64,000 bases of DNA from Streptomyces sp. AC1-42W (GTDB taxonomy: Bacteria; Actinomycetota; Actinomycetes; Streptomycetales; Streptomycetaceae): positions 992,001 to 1,056,000 of the forward strand of contig NZ_QKWY01000002.1 in NCBI RefSeq assembly GCF_003248355.1. The letters run 5' to 3'. Made by a program: the position numbers and the translations under genes. The notes beneath the pieces were generated by a model. The model saw nothing but the letters and a program-made list of their open reading frames with translations, was not told where the DNA came from and made no database searches. Positions 8,726-16,978 of this stretch are shown piece by piece; position 1 is the stretch's first letter; the number at the start of each line of letters is the position of its first letter.

Positions 8726-9745
8726 TCACAGGTCCGCGGGGCCGCCGGGGGACGTCTCGACGAGTTCCAGCATGGCGGCCCTGACCCCTGCCTCGAACCG
8801 GCTCCGGGCGCCGATCTTCTCCAGGATCACGGTGGTCATCCGGCGCAGCGTACGGGTGGAGATGCCCAGGGCGCGGGCCACCGACTCGTCGGTGTACCCG
8901 GCCGCCAGCATCCGCAGCACGGCCCTCTCCCGGTCCGACAGATCCACCTCCTGGACGGCGCTCTCCCCCCTCGGCACGGCCCGGCCGTGCAGCCAGCAGT
9001 GCTCGAAGACCTGGCGCAGCAGCCAGCAGATCTCCTGCCCCCGGATCTCCAGCGCGGACAGCTGTGAGCCGGTGGCGGGCGCGGAGACGTAGGCGAGCAC
9101 CCCGTCGACGAGGATCAGCCGGAAGGGCAGCGCCGGGGTCAGCCGGACATGGCACCCGAGATCCTCCAGCGCCTCCAGATGCGCCCGCGCGCTCGGCACC
9201 TTGTTCATGGCCTCCAGATGGAGCGAGCGCATGACGACGCCCCGTTCCAGCGCCGCGCGGTTGCGGTCCATGCTGTCCTCCAGGACCGTACGCGGCAGCG
9301 GCGAGCCCGGATGCATGCTGAGGATCTCCTGCTGCGCCGTCACCGAGACCCCGTTCAGGGCGGTGGCTATGGGTTCCTGACCCGTGAGCAGCTTGACCTG
9401 GGTGTCGGTGTCGGCCTGGGCCTGGAGCCGCATCATCTTGGAGCCGAGCGCGGTGAGCGTGGTGCGCCTCTCGTGCACGGAGGCCATCCAGCTCCTGGCG
9501 TCGTCCTCCTCCATCGCGAGCAGCCTGGCGACGGCGACCGCCGGCTCGACCGTCGTGGGGCGCGCCGCCTTGTCGCGGGTCGTCCGCAGCAGCCCGGCCT
9601 CCAGCAGCAGGTGCTGGGCCAGTTCCAGGTCGATCCGGGAGAACCCGAGACCGCGCCGGGCGCTCTCCGGCGTCCAGTCGGGGTGGTCGAGCATGAAGCG
9701 GAACAGCTCCTGCGCCTTCCCCTGCGCCGTGCCCTGTGCGTCCAT
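8726..9745 (-). CDS. LuxR-type transcriptional regulator with N-terminal winged-helix-like region
   Basis: A 339-residue regulator, probably pathway-specific. The C-terminus (about 270-335) is a LuxR/FixJ helix-turn-helix: LSDRERAVLRMLAAGYTDESVARALGISTRTLRRM. The first 80 residues, with ELFRFMLDHPDWTPESARRGLGFSR and LLLEAGLLRTT, resemble a TrmB-like winged helix. The middle holds a region usually described as a phospholipase-D-like or sensor domain in such proteins; no ligand site is evident. No phospho-receiver domain is present. It is divergent from the biosynthetic operon starting at 10023, with a 277-base shared control region. The start chosen is the ATG at 9745. Confidence 0.85.
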   Translation of the reverse strand: MDAQGTAQGKAQELFRFMLDHPDWTPESARRGLGFSRIDLELAQHLLLEAGLLRTTRDKAARPTTVEPAVAVARLLAMEEDDARSWMASVHERRTTLTALGSKMMRLQAQADTDTQVKLLTGQEPIATALNGVSVTAQQEILSMHPGSPLPRTVLEDSMDRNRAALERGVVMRSLHLEAMNKVPSARAHLEALEDLGCHVRLTPALPFRLILVDGVLAYVSAPATGSQLSALEIRGQEICWLLRQVFEHCWLHGRAVPRGESAVQEVDLSDRERAVLRMLAAGYTDESVARALGISTRTLRRMTTVILEKIGARSRFEAGVRAAMLELVETSPGGPADL

Positions 9746-10022
9746 GCGCCCGTGTCTCCCCGCGGTCGGCTTCGCTGTGCCCCCTCGAATGCTAAATCGC
9801 GGCCCGCCTCCCCGGTATGGGGTGTCCGGATGGGGCCAAGTCACGGGGTGGCCAGCGCGAACCCCTGTGACCCGGCCCCCGCCCGTGGCAGCTTGAGCCG
9901 GGCCCGGCCGACCCCCGATCCGCCGAGGTCCGCAGCGCGGCGGACCCGCCGGCCGGCCTGCCGCGGTGCCGGGTTCCCCCGGGCCACCCGTCGGTGACCG
10001 GGCGTCAGAAGAGGAGTATCCC

Positions 10023-11441
10023 GTGCCAGAAGTCCAGAGCTTCGCCATGCCGATGACCGATTCGGCGGACCTCGTGGTGGACGGCGGCCGGACCACGCGC
10101 CCCGGTACGGCGCACCGGGTGACCGTGCCCGGCGACAAGTCGGTGAGCCACCGGGCCCTGCTCGCGGCCCTGCTGCCCGGCGCGCCCGCGACCCTCACGG
10201 TGCGGGGCGCCAACACGGGCGGTGCGGTGCGCGCGCTGCTCCCCGCGATGCGCGCCCTCGGCCTCGGCGTCGGCACCGAGGGCGACGCGCTCGTGGTCCG
10301 GCGGCCCGCGGCGCCCCGGCCGCAGCCCGTACGGCCCCACCCGGACATCGACGCCTGGCCGCAGGACGTTCCGTATCTCCAGACGGAGGGGTCGAGCGCC
10401 GCCGCCCGCCTGCTGATCGGCGTACTGGCGGGCACCGGCACGCACGCCGTCGTCGACGGCGACGAGGTGCTGCGGCACCGGCCCATGGACTGGCTGGTGG
10501 ACCCGCTGGCCGAACTCGGCGCGGACCTCACCTACCTCGGCGAGCCCGGCCGGCTGCCGGTACGGATCGCGGGCCCGGTGAGCCGCCCCGGCACGGTCGA
10601 CCTGCGTGTCGGCAGCGCCCAGGCCCGCTCCGCCGTGGTGCTCGCCGCGGTGGCGGCCGGACTGCCGGTGACGGTCCGGCACCCGGTCAGGTCGCGGGAC
10701 CACACCGAGCGGATGCTCGCCGCGTTCGGCGAGGGCCTGACCTCGACCGAACACGAAGTCGTCTGCGCGGGCCGGGGATACACCGTGCCCGCCGTCATCG
10801 ACATCCCCGCCGACCCGTCGCTCGCCGCCTACCCCGTCGCCGCCCATCTGCTCTGGGGCGACGGCGGCACGCTCCGGGTGCCGCGGGTCTGCCTCAACCC
10901 GACCCGGCTCGGCTTCTTCGACGTGCTGCGCGCCGCCGGGGCCGACCTCTCCTACGAGGACCGGGGCACCACCGCCGGCGGGGAGCCGGTCGGCACCGTC
11001 GTCGCGCGCGGCGGACTGGCCGCGGTGACCTCCGTACGGGTCGACAGCCCGGCCCTGCTGCACGCACTGATCGACGAGGTCCCCCTGCTGGCCGCGGTCG
11101 CCGCCACCCTCCCCGGCGACTCGTGGATCGGCTGCGCCGGGGAACTGCGCTTCAAGGAGACCGACCGGCTCGCCACCACGGCCCGGATGGCCGAGGCGTT
11201 CGGGGCCACCGTCGACCTGGCCGGCGACGGACTCACCGTCCGGGGCGGCTCGGCGCTCGGCGCCGGTCCCGTACCCGGCTTCGAGGACCACCGGATCGCC
11301 ATGGCGGCCGCGACCCTCGCCACGGGCCTGCCCGGCCGCACCACCGTCTCCGGCGGCGCCTGCCACCGCACGTCGTTTCCCGACTTCGCCGATGTGCAGC
11401 GTGCCGTCGGCGCCAGGATCTGCGAGGACAGCAACCGATGA
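10023..11441 (+). CDS. EPSP synthase (AroA) homologue in the biosynthetic cluster
   Basis: A 472-residue enolpyruvyl-transferase-fold protein, first gene of the long operon. Conserved AroA motifs are VPGDKSVSHRALLA (Lys-Ser...Arg), an SxQ motif in RVGSAQARSAVV, ALIDEVPLLA (catalytic Asp), RFKETDRL and DHRIAMAAA. The phosphoenolpyruvate-binding segment, normally LGNAGTxxR, reads EGSSAAARLL, so Asn and Gly are replaced although the Arg remains. This argues against a housekeeping AroA. EPSP-synthase homologues are known in cyclohexanecarboxylate pathways (ansatrienin type) and in nikkomycin/polyoxin nucleosides (NikO/PolA). The GTG at 10023 follows GAAGAGGAG. I infer modification of a shikimate-like or other cyclic hydroxylated precursor. 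Confidence 0.88.
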   Translation: MPEVQSFAMPMTDSADLVVDGGRTTRPGTAHRVTVPGDKSVSHRALLAALLPGAPATLTVRGANTGGAVRALLPAMRALGLGVGTEGDALVVRRPAAPRPQPVRPHPDIDAWPQDVPYLQTEGSSAAARLLIGVLAGTGTHAVVDGDEVLRHRPMDWLVDPLAELGADLTYLGEPGRLPVRIAGPVSRPGTVDLRVGSAQARSAVVLAAVAAGLPVTVRHPVRSRDHTERMLAAFGEGLTSTEHEVVCAGRGYTVPAVIDIPADPSLAAYPVAAHLLWGDGGTLRVPRVCLNPTRLGFFDVLRAAGADLSYEDRGTTAGGEPVGTVVARGGLAAVTSVRVDSPALLHALIDEVPLLAAVAATLPGDSWIGCAGELRFKETDRLATTARMAEAFGATVDLAGDGLTVRGGSALGAGPVPGFEDHRIAMAAATLATGLPGRTTVSGGACHRTSFPDFADVQRAVGARICEDSNR

Positions 11442-12709
11442 CGGAAGTGAAGGCCCCCGCCCCCGAGGCTCGCTCCACCGGCACCGTGCTCGGACCCGAG
11501 TTCGCCACCGGCAGCGGCCCCTGGCTCTACACCGAGGACGGCACCGCCTGGTTCGACGGCACGTCGGGCAGCGGCGCGGCGACCCTCGGCCACCAGCACC
11601 CCGCGGTCACCGGGGCCGCCGCCCGGCAGCTCGGCCGGCTCACCCACACCGGCTGCAAACTCGGCTCCGACGCCCGCGCCCGGATGGTCCGCGCCCTCGG
11701 CCGGATCAGCCCGTACGAGGACCCGGCCGTCCTGCCCACCACGACCGGCGCCGAGGCGGTCGAGTCCGCGCTGAAGATCGCCCGCGCGGTCACCGGGCAC
11801 CGCGCCGTCGTCGCCTTCCGGCACGGCTACCACGGCAAGACCGCGGGGGCGCTCGCGCTGACCTGGCGGGACGCGTTCAAGACGTACAGCGGCCTGCCGT
11901 CCGGCTCCGTGGTGCGCGCGGAACTGCCCGACCCGCGCCGGCCCGGCCCGGACGACGCCCGCGACTTCGCGGCGGCCCTGTCCGCCGCGCTCGACGAGGC
12001 CGACCTGCTGGGCGGGACGGCCGCGGTCGTCCTGGAACCGGTCCAGGTCACCGAGGGCGTGCTCGTGGTGGCGCCGGCCCTGCTCGACGAGATCGCCCGG
12101 CAGGCGCACCGCCGGGGCGCGCTGCTCGTCCTGGACGAGATCTACACGGGCCTGGGCCGCGCCGGCCGGATGTTCGCCGCCGAGACGATGACCGAGCGGC
12201 CCGACCTGACCCTGCTCGGCAAGACCCTGGGCAACGGCTTCCCGGTCGCCGCCGTCGTGGGCGAGCGGCACGTCGTCGACGCCCTGCCCGCCGGGGTGCA
12301 GACCTCCACCTTCTCGGGCCACCCGGTCTCCTGCGCCGCGGCGGCCGCCGTGCTCGACACCGCGGCCGAGGTCGACCTGCCGGGCCGGGCCCGTGCCCTC
12401 GGCGCCCGGCTGCGGACCGACCTGGACGCGCTGGCCGGCCGCCACCCGTGGATGGACGCCGTCCGCACCGCGGGCGCGCTCGCCGCCTTCGACTGCGTAC
12501 GCGACGGCCGGCCGGACCCGGCGCGGGCCCGCGCGGTGCTGAGGGCGGCCCTGGACGGGCGGCTGCTGCTGTTCGGCGGCGGCCCGGAGGACGCCACCGT
12601 CAAGATCGTCCCGCCCGCGCTGCTCGACGAAGACGCGTACCGACACCTCATGAACGGCCTGGCAGCCGCGGTCACCGCGGCCGACTCCTGTAGCGAGGAA
12701 TCCCTGTGA
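11438..12709 (+). CDS. PLP-dependent class III aminotransferase
   Basis: A 423-residue fold-type I aminotransferase of the acetylornithine/glutamate-semialdehyde group. It shows TTTGAEAVESALKIAR, the HGYHGKT cofactor loop, LVLDEIYTGLGRAG with the PLP-binding Asp, and the PLP lysine K262 in LLGKTLGNGFP. The ATG overlaps the stop of the EPSP-synthase homologue by four bases. It likely places an amino group on a keto product of the neighbouring enzymes; these enzymes often act on terminal or ring carbonyls rather than alpha-keto acids. Confidence 0.92.
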   Translation: MTEVKAPAPEARSTGTVLGPEFATGSGPWLYTEDGTAWFDGTSGSGAATLGHQHPAVTGAAARQLGRLTHTGCKLGSDARARMVRALGRISPYEDPAVLPTTTGAEAVESALKIARAVTGHRAVVAFRHGYHGKTAGALALTWRDAFKTYSGLPSGSVVRAELPDPRRPGPDDARDFAAALSAALDEADLLGGTAAVVLEPVQVTEGVLVVAPALLDEIARQAHRRGALLVLDEIYTGLGRAGRMFAAETMTERPDLTLLGKTLGNGFPVAAVVGERHVVDALPAGVQTSTFSGHPVSCAAAAAVLDTAAEVDLPGRARALGARLRTDLDALAGRHPWMDAVRTAGALAAFDCVRDGRPDPARARAVLRAALDGRLLLFGGGPEDATVKIVPPALLDEDAYRHLMNGLAAAVTAADSCSEESL

Positions 12710-13971
12710 CGTTCCAGCAATTGCAGAAGGACGTACTCGACCTCGACCTCTGTACCGTGTGCGGGGCCTGCCAACTCGCCTGCCCGGCCGCGGTCATCGG
12801 CTTCGACGGGCTCGCCCCGGTGCTCACCGCCGCGTCCTGGACCGACACCGACTGCGGCGACTGCGCCGACTGCCTCGACGTCTGCCCCGGCGCCGACCCC
12901 GCCACCCCCGCCGCCGAGGAGCGGCTGTTCGGCCGCACCCGCACCCCCGGGGAGCGCTGGACCGGCATCTTCTCCGAGGTGGTCGCGGGACACTCCCTCG
13001 ACCCCGACGTGTTCGAGGCGTCCGCCAGCGGCGGCACCCTCACCGCGCTCCTGCAGACCGCGATGGTCGCACTTGACGTGGACGTCACCCTCTCCATGGG
13101 CCGGGACCCGGACGAGCCGTGGCGCGCCGCCCCCGCACTGATATGGGACCCCGCCCGGCTGACCGAGACCGCCCAGTCCACCTACCAGCTGGCGCCCTAC
13201 CTGGGCGCGCTGCGCCGGGTGATGGACGAGGAGCCGGACGCCAGGGTCGCGCTCACCGGTGTGGCCTGCCACATCCAGGCCCTGCGCAAGCTCCAGGCGA
13301 TGGACACCGCGGCGGGCCGCTGGGCCCGCGACCACGTCGTGCTGGCCATCGAGCCCGCCTGCTCCTCCAGCACCCGCCCCGAGGGCACCGCCGCCGTCAT
13401 CCGCGACCGGGCCGAAGTGCCCCTGGACTCGGTGGTACGGCTGCGCTACCGGGAGGGCGAGTACCCGGGCGACATCAGGATCGGTACGGACGACGGGGCC
13501 GAGCACCGGGTCGCCTTCTGGCAGGCCGTCAGGGACTTCGCCGGCAACAAGACGTACCGCTGTCTGTCCTGCGGCGACTGGATGTCGGGCCTGGCCGACG
13601 TCAGCGTCAGCGACGGCGACCCCAACATCTTCGCCGCCAGCGTGGGCGGCGGTGAACAGCCCAAGCACGGGCGGGCGTTCATCCGCACCGAGGCCGGCGC
13701 CCGGGCCGTCGCCGAGGGACTGGCCCGGGGGCTGCTCACCCACAGCCCTGTCGACCTCACCGGCCTCAACCTCGGACTGGAGCGCAAGCGCAACCGGCGC
13801 GCCTCGTACGAGAGATCGGGCAGGCCCACCCCGATGGGCCCCATCCCCGGCTTCCGCGAGGACCTGGAGATCGTCCCCGACGAGCGCTGGATCGCCGCCC
13901 CGGCCGCCCCCGCCGCCTCAGCCGCCCCCGCCGCCTCAGCCGCCCCCGCCGTCACCGAGGAGCGGCGATGA
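12706..13971 (+). CDS. Ferredoxin/FrhB-type iron-sulfur flavoprotein (coenzyme F420 hydrogenase beta-subunit family)
   Basis: A 421-residue redox protein. Two 4Fe-4S motifs lie at the N-terminus: C16, C19, C22, C26 and C50, C53, C56, C60. The rest matches the FrhB family, including SASGGTLTALLQ, a conserved TGVACHIQALRKL and YRCLSCGDWMSGLADVSVSDG. Homologues such as 7-hydroxymethyl-chlorophyll a reductase perform reductive removal of a hydroxyl group; others reduce sulfite or F420. An Ala/Pro-rich repeat ends the protein. It overlaps the aminotransferase stop by four bases (GTGA). In this context a reductive dehydroxylation or ring-reduction step is plausible but unproven. Confidence 0.85.
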   Translation: MTFQQLQKDVLDLDLCTVCGACQLACPAAVIGFDGLAPVLTAASWTDTDCGDCADCLDVCPGADPATPAAEERLFGRTRTPGERWTGIFSEVVAGHSLDPDVFEASASGGTLTALLQTAMVALDVDVTLSMGRDPDEPWRAAPALIWDPARLTETAQSTYQLAPYLGALRRVMDEEPDARVALTGVACHIQALRKLQAMDTAAGRWARDHVVLAIEPACSSSTRPEGTAAVIRDRAEVPLDSVVRLRYREGEYPGDIRIGTDDGAEHRVAFWQAVRDFAGNKTYRCLSCGDWMSGLADVSVSDGDPNIFAASVGGGEQPKHGRAFIRTEAGARAVAEGLARGLLTHSPVDLTGLNLGLERKRNRRASYERSGRPTPMGPIPGFREDLEIVPDERWIAAPAAPAASAAPAASAAPAVTEERR

Positions 13972-15035
13972 CCGCCCCGCCCGCCGCCCGCGCGCTGCGC
14001 ACCCGGCGCCTGGTCGCCGGCGGCGCCCCGCTCCCCGTGCTGGAGGAGGCCGACTGCCCCGCGCCCGGCCCCGGTGAGCTGCGCGTCCGCGCCTCCTGGA
14101 GCCTGGTCAGCCCCGGCACCGAACTGCACTACCTGGACCGCTCCGCGCGCACCGGCGAACGCTTCCCGCTCGGCTACTGCTCCGCCGGGGTCGTGGAGGC
14201 CGCCGGCCCCGACGCGCCCGGCTTCGCCCCCGGCGACCGGGTCATCGCGATGGGCTGGGGCGAGGCCGTGCACGCCGGGGTGATCACCGCCGGGTACCGG
14301 CTCTGCCGGAAGGTCCCGGACGGGCTCGACCTCGCGGACGCCGTCGTGGCCAACCTGGCCGCCACCGCCGTCCACGCCGTCGACCGCGCCGGACTCGCCC
14401 CCGGCGACGAGGTCGCCGTGGTCGGGGCGGGCATCGTCGGCCAGCTCGTCGCCCAGACCGCCGCCGCCCTCGGCAACCGGGTCACCCTCCTCGACCTGCG
14501 CCCGGACCGGCTGCGGGAGGCCGCCGCGCTCGGTGTCGAGGTCGCCGAGGCCGCCCCGTTCCTGGCCACCACCCGCACCTCCGCCGAGGGCGGCCGCTGT
14601 GTGCTGCTGTGCGGCACCGGCGACGCCGACGAGACCGTCGCCGCGGCGGTCCGCTGGGCCGGCCGGGCCCCCGGACGGCCCCGGCTGGTCGGCGTCGGCC
14701 GGTTCACGGCCCGCGTCGAGTTCAGCGTCGAGCTGGGCAACCTCGACATCCGGTACGCGGCCCGCTGCGGCGCCGGATACCGCGACGCCTCGTACGCGCG
14801 CGGCCTTGCCGACGTCACCGCGCCGGACGGCGAGGGCACCGTCACCGAGAACCTCCAGCGCGCCCTGGACCTGATCGTCGACGGCGGCATCCGGCCGGCG
14901 GCCATGAACCTGCCGCGCTTCCCGCTGGAACGGGCCGGCGAGGCGTACGCCCAGCTGCGCGCGAGGCCCGCCCACCCCGCGGTCCTCTTCTCCCACCGCA
15001 CCGGCGACCGACCAGAGGAGCACCGCGCACCGTGA
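13968..15035 (+). CDS. MDR-superfamily alcohol dehydrogenase (BchC/deoxy-scyllo-inosamine dehydrogenase-like)
   Basis: A 355-residue medium-chain dehydrogenase. The nucleotide site is AVVGAGIVGQLVAQTAAALG. The N-terminal catalytic segment reads SLVSPGTELHYLDR, the type found in BchC-like and aminocyclitol dehydrogenases, rather than the classic zinc-binding GxCGSD, and the four structural-zinc cysteines are missing. The start ATG overlaps the FrhB-type gene by four bases. It probably oxidises an alcohol to the ketone used by the aminotransferase, or reduces it back. Confidence 0.85.
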   Translation: MTAPPAARALRTRRLVAGGAPLPVLEEADCPAPGPGELRVRASWSLVSPGTELHYLDRSARTGERFPLGYCSAGVVEAAGPDAPGFAPGDRVIAMGWGEAVHAGVITAGYRLCRKVPDGLDLADAVVANLAATAVHAVDRAGLAPGDEVAVVGAGIVGQLVAQTAAALGNRVTLLDLRPDRLREAAALGVEVAEAAPFLATTRTSAEGGRCVLLCGTGDADETVAAAVRWAGRAPGRPRLVGVGRFTARVEFSVELGNLDIRYAARCGAGYRDASYARGLADVTAPDGEGTVTENLQRALDLIVDGGIRPAAMNLPRFPLERAGEAYAQLRARPAHPAVLFSHRTGDRPEEHRAP

Positions 15036-16978
15036 CCACCGCAACGCCGTCCGGCGCGCCGGACACCGGCCACCGCCCGTTCCCCGCGGCCGAGCGGGCC
15101 GGCACCCTGGTCCACCGCTTCCTGGAGACCGCCGCCGCGCACCCCGGCCGGGAGGCGGTGGTGACCCCCGGCACCCGGTGGACGTACCGGGAGACCGAGC
15201 GGCTGTCCGCCCGCGTGGCCGCCGGGCTCGCCGGGGCGGGCCTGCGCCCCGGCCAACGGGTCGCCCTGCTCTTCTCGCACGGCGCCGAGATGATCGCCGC
15301 CCTCCTCGGAGTGCTGCGGGCCGGCCTGTCGTACGTGCCGCTGGACGCCGCCTACCCCGAACCGCGGCTCGCGTACATGGCCCGCGACTCCGGGGCCGCC
15401 GCCCTCGTCACCCTCCGCGCGAGCCTGCCGGCGGCGACGGCGCTCGCCGGGGGCCGGCCCGTGCTCGCGTACGAGGACCTGGCGCGCCACGACGCGGCCG
15501 GCCCCGAGGTCCGCGCGACGCCGGACGGCGAGGCGTACGTCCTCTACACCTCGGGCTCCACCGGCCGCCCCAAGCCCGTCACCCAGGTGCACCGCAACGT
15601 GCTGCACCACACCCGGGTCTGGACGGACGGCCTGCGGATCGGGCCCGGTGACCGGCTGACCCTCCAGTCCGCCTACAGCTGGGACTCCGCCGTCCAGGAC
15701 ACCTTCGCCGCCCTGCTCAACGGCGCAGCCCTCTACCCCGTCGACCTCAAGTCGCTCGGCGTGGCCGGACTGCTGGAGTGGATGGCGCGCGAACACCTCA
15801 CCGTCTACCACTCGACGCTGCCCGTCTTCCGGGCCCTCGTACGGGCGATGGAGTCGCGCGGCACCGCCCTCCCCGCCATGCGCATGCTCGCGCTCGGCGG
15901 CGACACCCTCCACCTCGCCGACCTCGACGCCTGCCGGCGCGCCTTCGGACCGCACTGCCTGGTCGCCGGCGCCTACGGCTCCACCGAGTGCTCCTGCGCG
16001 CTGCTGCGCGTCGCGGACGCCGGCTACCGCCCGCCCACCGGCGTCTTCCCGCTCGGCCTGCCCGTCACGGGCACCACCGTCCACCTCCGGGACACCGAGG
16101 GCCGGACCGTGGAGGGGCCCGGCGAGGGCGAGATCGTCGTCGTCAGCCCCTACCTCGCGCCCGGCGCCGCCGCCCCCGACCTGTCGTATCGCACCGGCGA
16201 CCTCGCCCGGCGGCTGGACGACGGCACCCTGCTGCTCATCGGACGCGTCGACTTCCAGGTCAAGATCTCCGGCATCCGGGTCGAGACCGGCGAGGTGGAG
16301 AGCGTCCTCAAGGACCTGCCGCAGATCCGGGAGGCCGTCGTCATGCCGTACACCGACCGGCTCGGCGAACGCCAGCTGGCGGCCCACCTGGTGGCCGCGC
16401 CCGGCACCCGGCCCCGCCCCGCCGCACTGCGGTCAGCCCTGCGCGGCATCCTCCCGGACCACGCCGTCCCCACCGCGTACGTCCTGCTCGACGAACTGCC
16501 GCTCACCGCCAACCACAAGATCGACCGCAGGGCGCTGCCCGACCCGCTGACCGCCGCGCAGCCGGCCGCGGGGCCCGGCCCGCACCCCGGCGGCTCCCTC
16601 GAACGCGCCATCGCCGACGCCTGGTACGAGGCGATCGGCATCGCGGACGCCGGCCCCGACGACAACTTCTTCGACCTCGGGGGCACCTCGCTGCGCATGG
16701 CGGCCGTCCACGAACGGCTGACCAGGACCGTCGCCCCCGGACTGCGGATGACCGACCTGTACCGGGCCCCGACCGTACGGAGCCTGGCCCGGCTGATCCG
16801 GCGGGCCGCCGGCCCCGCGGGGCCGGGCGGCGAGGACGCCGCCGCCGGCACGGCACGCGGCGCCCGCCGCCGCACGGTCCGCCGCCCGCGCCGCCCCGAG
16901 ACCACCGCCCCCCACTCCCTGACACTCCCGCCCCCCGGCGGGGACCGAACCCTGGCCCCTGGAGGGACCCGTGACTGA
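15032..16978 (+). CDS. NRPS adenylation-PCP didomain
   Basis: A 648-residue loading protein. The A domain (about 30-510) has YTSGSTGRPKPV, GAYGSTECSCALL, SYRTGDLARR and KISGIRVETGEVE. The PCP (about 525-600) carries its phosphopantetheine serine at 553 in FFDLGGTSLRM. The pocket residues by eye are about D-S-Q-H-A-G-A-..-C, which I cannot match to a standard amino acid. A His at the 278-like position and the YSWDSAVQD segment suggest an unusual substrate, plausibly the amine made by the four preceding enzymes. No condensation domain is fused. The Arg/Pro-rich tail may be a linker to the PKS, whose start lies eight bases inside this gene. Confidence 0.92.
   Translation: MTTATPSGAPDTGHRPFPAAERAGTLVHRFLETAAAHPGREAVVTPGTRWTYRETERLSARVAAGLAGAGLRPGQRVALLFSHGAEMIAALLGVLRAGLSYVPLDAAYPEPRLAYMARDSGAAALVTLRASLPAATALAGGRPVLAYEDLARHDAAGPEVRATPDGEAYVLYTSGSTGRPKPVTQVHRNVLHHTRVWTDGLRIGPGDRLTLQSAYSWDSAVQDTFAALLNGAALYPVDLKSLGVAGLLEWMAREHLTVYHSTLPVFRALVRAMESRGTALPAMRMLALGGDTLHLADLDACRRAFGPHCLVAGAYGSTECSCALLRVADAGYRPPTGVFPLGLPVTGTTVHLRDTEGRTVEGPGEGEIVVVSPYLAPGAAAPDLSYRTGDLARRLDDGTLLLIGRVDFQVKISGIRVETGEVESVLKDLPQIREAVVMPYTDRLGERQLAAHLVAAPGTRPRPAALRSALRGILPDHAVPTAYVLLDELPLTANHKIDRRALPDPLTAAQPAAGPGPHPGGSLERAIADAWYEAIGIADAGPDDNFFDLGGTSLRMAAVHERLTRTVAPGLRMTDLYRAPTVRSLARLIRRAAGPAGPGGEDAAAGTARGARRRTVRRPRRPETTAPHSLTLPPPGGDRTLAPGGTRD

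Noticed and set aside
10023..11441. Reading the AroA homologue as the housekeeping aroA gene
   Set aside because: It is coupled to biosynthetic genes on its 3' side and its PEP-binding segment is altered; the housekeeping copy should be elsewhere.
13900..13960. GCCGCCTCAGCCGCCCC repeats at the end of the FrhB-type gene
   Set aside because: They encode an in-frame Ala/Pro tail; simple codon repetition, not a separate element.
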